Position numbers and translations under genes: made by a program. Below, in pieces: positions 6,640-9,764 of a DNA stretch of 9,764 nt. The notes under the pieces were generated by a model. The model did not search any database. It was not told where the DNA came from and worked only from the letters and a program-made list of their open reading frames with translations. Source of the DNA: CAIOZW01 sp049317725 (GTDB taxonomy: Bacteria; Acidobacteriota; Blastocatellia; RBC074); the NCBI GenBank assembly GCA_049317725.1, contig JBMOHS010000151.1, positions 1 to 9,764 on the forward strand. Reading direction: 5' to 3'. Numbering within the stretch: position 1 is the first letter of the stretch; each line of letters starts with the position of its first letter.

Positions 6640-7686
6640 ATGATCAAGACAGTCGAGTGGACGGAAGAGGGAGTGGTGATGATCGATCAGCGACTCCTGC
6701 CTGGGGAGGAGACCTATCCGGTCTTCCGCACCTATCAGGAGGTCGCGGAGGCCATCCGGGAGATGGTCGTGCGGGGGGCACCGGCGATCGGAGTTGCCGC
6801 CGCGATGGGAGTCGCACTGGGGGTGCGTGACAGTCGCGTGGGAGACGTGGAGTCATTGGCGGTTGAGCTGGACCAGATCTGCCAAGTTCTCGCTGCGACG
6901 CGACCGACAGCGGTCAATCTCTTCTGGGCGATTGAGCGGATGCGCACCCACTTCCAGCAATTGCGGACAGAAGGGGCCTCACTTGATCGCCTTCGCCAAG
7001 GGTTGGTCGAAGAGGCCCAGGCGATCCACGACGAGGATATCGCCGCCAATCGGTCGATGGGGCGGTATGGCGCGACGCTGATCCCGGAGACGGCGACAGT
7101 GCTGACCCACTGCAATGCCGGCGCCTTGGCGACGGCTGGGTACGGGACCGCACTGGGGGTCATCCGTGCTGCGGTCGAGGCGGGCAAGAGCGTCGCCGTC
7201 TACGCCGATGAGACGCGCCCCTTTCTGCAGGGAGCGCGCTTGACTGCCTGGGAGCTGCATCACGACGCGATTCCCGTGACCCTCATCACTGACAACATGG
7301 CGGGCCACTTCATGCAGCGGGGGAAGATCGATTGCGTCGTCGTCGGGGCTGACCGGATTGCGGCGAATGGGGATGTCGCCAACAAGATTGGGACCTATTC
7401 CGTGGCGGTGCTGGCCCGTGAGAACGGCATTCCCTTCTACGTTGCCGCGCCGATCTCGACCCTCGACTTGACGATGGAGAGTGGGCAGTCGATCCCGATC
7501 GAGGAGCGCTCGACGCGGGAGGTGACCCATGTGCGCGAAATAGCCTTGGCCCCGACTGGAATTGAGGTGGCAAATCCAGCGTTCGATGTGACCCCCCATC
7601 GCTATGTCGACGCGATCATCACCGAGCGGGGGATTGCCCGTCCTCCGTTTGTTGAGAGCCTGCGACGATTGGCGACGCAACCCTAA
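6640..7686 (+). CDS. mtnA: S-methyl-5-thioribose-1-phosphate isomerase (MtnA)
   Basis: This 348-residue cytoplasmic enzyme of the methionine salvage pathway converts methylthioribose-1-phosphate to methylthioribulose-1-phosphate. Length matches the family. Visible signatures are VRGAPAIG (44-51), NLFWAIERM (93-101), the catalytic Cys158 in THCNAGALAT, DETRPFLQGARLTAWEL (190-206), the catalytic Asp238 in VVGADRIAANGD, and PFYVAAPISTLD. These correspond to Cys160 and Asp240 in characterised homologues. The N-terminus IKTVEW...MIDQRLLPGEE is standard, supporting ATG 6640. The ribosome sites upstream (GAAGGA, GAGGAGA at 6621-6627) are a little distant. The aminotransferase gene starts 18 nt downstream, so the two are probably one transcript. 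No other methionine salvage genes are in the window. The family is related to eIF2B alpha/beta/delta, but the MtnA motifs make that alternative unlikely. Confidence 0.96.
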   Translation: MIKTVEWTEEGVVMIDQRLLPGEETYPVFRTYQEVAEAIREMVVRGAPAIGVAAAMGVALGVRDSRVGDVESLAVELDQICQVLAATRPTAVNLFWAIERMRTHFQQLRTEGASLDRLRQGLVEEAQAIHDEDIAANRSMGRYGATLIPETATVLTHCNAGALATAGYGTALGVIRAAVEAGKSVAVYADETRPFLQGARLTAWELHHDAIPVTLITDNMAGHFMQRGKIDCVVVGADRIAANGDVANKIGTYSVAVLARENGIPFYVAAPISTLDLTMESGQSIPIEERSTREVTHVREIALAPTGIEVANPAFDVTPHRYVDAIITERGIARPPFVESLRRLATQP

Positions 7687-7704
7687 CCTGGAAGGAGAAT
7701 CTCG

Positions 7705-8934
7705 ATGTCATTTGTGGATGCGCCCTCTGTCGAGCCGTTGGTTCCTCGTCGGCGAGTACTGCTCGGACCTGGTCCCAGCCCGGTGGAAGATCGAGTACTT
7801 CGGTCGATGGCGGCCCCGCTGATGGGCCACCTCGATCCCCTCTTCGTGCGGACGATGGACGAGGTTCAGCTGCTGCTGCGGTATGTCTTTGAGACCAACA
7901 ACCGGCTGACGATTCCGGTTTCGGGGACAGGGAGTGCGGGGATGGAGGCGACGGTCGCGAATCTGCTCGAGCCGGGCGAAGAGGTTGTCATCTGCATCCA
8001 CGGCTATTTTGGCGAGCGGATGCACGAGATGGCCCTGCGGGTGGGGGCCAAGCCGATCCGGGTCGAGTCCCCGTGGGGTGGGCCGCTCGACCTTGACCAA
8101 GTCCGGCAAGTCTGGCGTCAATCGCGTGCCCAGGTCCTCTTCGCCGTGCAGGCGGAGACCTCGACCGGGGTTCTCCAGCCGCTGGCTCCGTTGCGGGAGA
8201 TCGTCGACGAGCGGGATGGGTTTCTGATCGTTGATGCGGTGACGAGCATCGGTGCGCACTCGATCGGCGTCGATCGCCATCGGATCGACGCTTGCTACGC
8301 GGGAACCCAGAAAGCCCTCTCCTGTCCACCAGGGCTGGCTCCGGTCACCTTCAGCGATCGGGCGGTCAAGAAGATTGCTGGTCGGTCGACCAAGGTCTCG
8401 AGTTGGTACCTCGATACGACCCTGCTGACGGCCTACTGGGCCGAGGGGGGGAGTGCGCCGCGGGCCTATCACCATACCGCCCCGATCAGCATGAACTATG
8501 CCCTGCACGAGGCGCTGCGCCTGGTCGCCGAGGAGGGGTTGGAGGCGCGTGCCGATCGCCATCGGCGCAACCACCTGGCGCTGGTCGCGGGGCTGGAGGC
8601 GATGGGGCTCCGGATGCAGGTCGCGCCCGACTATCGGCTCTGGACGCTCAATACCGTGCAGATTCCGGAAGGGGTCGATGATCTGCGGGTGCGGCAGCAG
8701 TTGCTCGAAGAGTTTGACCTCGAGATTGGCGGAGGCTTGGGGGTCTTCAAAGGGAAGCTCTGGCGGATCGGTCTGATGGGGGCAGGGAGCACCGAGAACC
8801 ACGTGCTGCTTCTGCTGGGGGCGCTCGAGAAGTGCCTCCGGGATCAGGGGTATCGACCTGCTGATTCCGGCGTCAGTGCGGCGATTGCCTTCTATGCGCA
8901 GTCGCCCGTGGACAAGCGCACTGCTCAATCCTGA
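7705..8934 (+). CDS. Class V PLP aminotransferase, alanine/serine-glyoxylate type
   Basis: This 409-residue fold-type I PLP enzyme belongs to the alanine-glyoxylate / serine-glyoxylate / PucG aminotransferase group. The N-terminal LLGPGPSPV and MGHLDPLF are characteristic. SGTGSAGMEA (73-82) would hold the cofactor phosphate, Asp177 in LIVDAVTSIGA would contact the pyridine nitrogen, and Lys203 in AGTQKALSCPPG would form the Schiff base. Arg354 in LWRIGLMG would bind the substrate carboxylate. These align with Asp183 and Lys209 of human AGT. The start ATG 7705 has AAGGAG 7 nt upstream. It is tightly linked to mtnA (18 nt). Its likely reaction is transfer of an amino group to glyoxylate or another 2-oxo acid. 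The mtnA linkage raises the possibility of a role in the last transamination of methionine salvage, but the usual MtnE is from a different aminotransferase class. The residues after about 384 look like a non-conserved tail. Confidence 0.93.
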   Translation: MSFVDAPSVEPLVPRRRVLLGPGPSPVEDRVLRSMAAPLMGHLDPLFVRTMDEVQLLLRYVFETNNRLTIPVSGTGSAGMEATVANLLEPGEEVVICIHGYFGERMHEMALRVGAKPIRVESPWGGPLDLDQVRQVWRQSRAQVLFAVQAETSTGVLQPLAPLREIVDERDGFLIVDAVTSIGAHSIGVDRHRIDACYAGTQKALSCPPGLAPVTFSDRAVKKIAGRSTKVSSWYLDTTLLTAYWAEGGSAPRAYHHTAPISMNYALHEALRLVAEEGLEARADRHRRNHLALVAGLEAMGLRMQVAPDYRLWTLNTVQIPEGVDDLRVRQQLLEEFDLEIGGGLGVFKGKLWRIGLMGAGSTENHVLLLLGALEKCLRDQGYRPADSGVSAAIAFYAQSPVDKRTAQS

Positions 8935-8963
8935 TCTGGAGAGAGGCAAGAGAAGGGGGGATC

Positions 8964-9560
8964 ATGCTCTTCTGTCCACGCTGTGCGATGCAACAGACGG
9001 AGACGACCAAATTCTGCCGTGGTTGTGGGTTGTCGATGACGGAGGTGGTTCAGTACGTGCAGGGCGGCGGGAAGACGGGACTTCCTGCATCGATCCAGGG
9101 GCCGATCGATACCTTCAATCGCGTCTACAGGGTGGCGGAACTTCCTCCCCAGAAAAGCGAGGGGAAACCGTCGGCACTGTCCGGTCTGTTCCGACTCCTC
9201 CACTCCGCCTGGGGCGCATTGAGCCCGCGACAGAAGATGGTCCTCTCTATTCTGGCGACGGTCATGTCGACGCCGATCTTGGGTGTACTGGGCGCGGATG
9301 ATGAGTTGATCGGTCTTTCCGCGCTCCTCTCGCCCCTGGTCATCATCTTTTGGTTCTTCTATTTTCGGAATCAAGCACGACAGCAGGCGAGTACGGCCTT
9401 GCCAGATCCCCAGAGAGGAGAGCCATTGTTCCCTCCTGCGGCCTCTCTACCGTTACCTTCTACAAATGAACTGCGACTCTCCGAACCCCCTCGGGAGCAG
9501 ACCCATCCATTCCCCGGGGCTGTTCCCAGTGTCGTCGAGGACGAGACGCGTCGGTTCTAA
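8964..9560 (+). CDS. Zinc-ribbon membrane protein of unknown function
   Basis: This 198-residue protein has an N-terminal zinc ribbon (Cys4, Cys7, Cys18, Cys21 in CPRC and CRGC) and a soluble linker. A hydrophobic pair about 91-110 and 115-134 is probably two membrane helices. A Pro-rich tail ends in SVVEDETRRF. I recall short zinc-ribbon proteins with tails of this kind (SVTEHTTRLL-like) as common in Acidobacteria, but do not know a function. The start ATG 8964 has a G-rich ribosome site (AAGGGGG, 8953-8959). It lies 29 nt after the aminotransferase, so it may be co-transcribed with mtnA, though no functional link is evident. Both membrane helices precede a cytosolic or periplasmic tail whose side is not determined. 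Confidence 0.85.
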   Translation: MLFCPRCAMQQTETTKFCRGCGLSMTEVVQYVQGGGKTGLPASIQGPIDTFNRVYRVAELPPQKSEGKPSALSGLFRLLHSAWGALSPRQKMVLSILATVMSTPILGVLGADDELIGLSALLSPLVIIFWFFYFRNQARQQASTALPDPQRGEPLFPPAASLPLPSTNELRLSEPPREQTHPFPGAVPSVVEDETRRF

Positions 9561-9568
9561 CTCGCATT

Positions 9569-9601
9569 TCTCATCAGAATTTCCCGGAGCGCCAGATGAG
9601 A
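9569..9601. other. Weak hairpin after the zinc-ribbon gene
   Basis: TCTCATC (9569-9575) and GATGAGA (9595-9601) form a 7-bp stem around a 19-nt loop, just downstream of the stop at 9560. No T run follows, so a terminator is uncertain. Confidence 0.3.
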
Positions 9602-9647
9602 CAGGATTCAACTCTCAGCATCCCTGAATCAGGCGGGTGAGATCCGT

Positions 9648-9734
9648 TTGCCCCGAAGGGGCAACGCATACCAGCCCAGGGCAACGCCCTGGGAATCTTG
9701 CCCGACAGACCCCCGGCGTTCTGAAGGAACGCCG
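9648..9734. repeat. Three-hairpin module, probable dispersed intergenic repeat
   Basis: Three perfect short stems lie in 87 nt: TTGCCCC/GGGGCAA with loop GAA (9648-9664), CCCAGGGC/GCCCTGGG with loop AAC (9675-9693), and CGGCGTTC/GAACGCCG with loop TGAAG (9714-9734). I recall similar 'gccccgaaggggc...cccagggcaacgccctggg' sequences as intergenic repeats in Planctomycetes and Acidobacteria, but only one copy is in this window. The remaining non-coding bases (9561-9647 and 9735-9764) contain no gene I can support. The last 30 bases are AT-rich and could hold the start of another gene. Confidence 0.75.
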
Positions 9735-9764
9735 CATAAAAGAGAATTGAAAATGGAGAATGGA

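Noticed and set aside
7708..8949. 413-residue open frame on the minus strand
   Set aside because: It mirrors the aminotransferase gene, which has full catalytic motifs on the + strand. Long antisense frames are common in GC-rich coding DNA, and its protein (rich in R, P, H and L) shows no family pattern.
1..9764. CRISPR array, tRNA, rRNA, transposase or phage genes
   Set aside because: I saw no regularly spaced repeats with variable spacers, no cloverleaf or rRNA-like sequence, and no transposase or integrase motifs.

Overview
All nine kilobases of readable coding sequence run on the + strand, with GC-rich codon use, clear Shine-Dalgarno sites and short gaps. The best guess for the source is an Acidobacteriota bacterium, perhaps Blastocatellia-like. 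The guess rests on three things: a TPR-secretin-cohesin fusion followed by two GspG-type pseudopilins and a PilM-like protein, a small zinc-ribbon membrane protein with an ETRRF-type tail, and a short-hairpin intergenic repeat. It comes from gene content and remembered family patterns, not from a search.

Left half (1-5365): part of a type II secretion / type IV pilus-like envelope machine. A three-copy 12-bp tandem repeat sits at the window edge. Next is a large secretin (49-3185) whose frame breaks at a run of ten G inside a glycine-rich stretch. Two pseudopilins with prepilin-peptidase sites follow (3270-3770 and 3893-4342), then a PilM-like protein (4406-5365). The secretin would be the outer-membrane channel, the pseudopilins the periplasmic filament, and the PilM-like protein part of the inner-membrane platform. 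Partners such as PilN, PilO, the ATPase and the prepilin peptidase are not in the window.

Middle (5366-6639): a 286-base gap without a convincing gene holds a 126-bp imperfect palindrome flanked by TTGACG direct repeats. After it come a predicted lipoprotein monohaem cytochrome c (5652-6377) and a strong rho-independent terminator (6419-6452), which closes this part of the window.

Right half (6640-9764): a probable three-gene run. It has methylthioribose-1-phosphate isomerase mtnA (6640-7686), a class V alanine/serine-glyoxylate-type aminotransferase (7705-8934), and a zinc-ribbon membrane protein of unknown role (8964-9560). The 3' end is non-coding and carries a compact module of three short perfect hairpins (9648-9734) that looks like a dispersed intergenic repeat.

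I do not see a convincing new multi-gene system. The points most worth checking are the poly-G frame break in the secretin, the minus-strand-biased palindrome at 5478-5603, and the triple-hairpin module at the 3' end.
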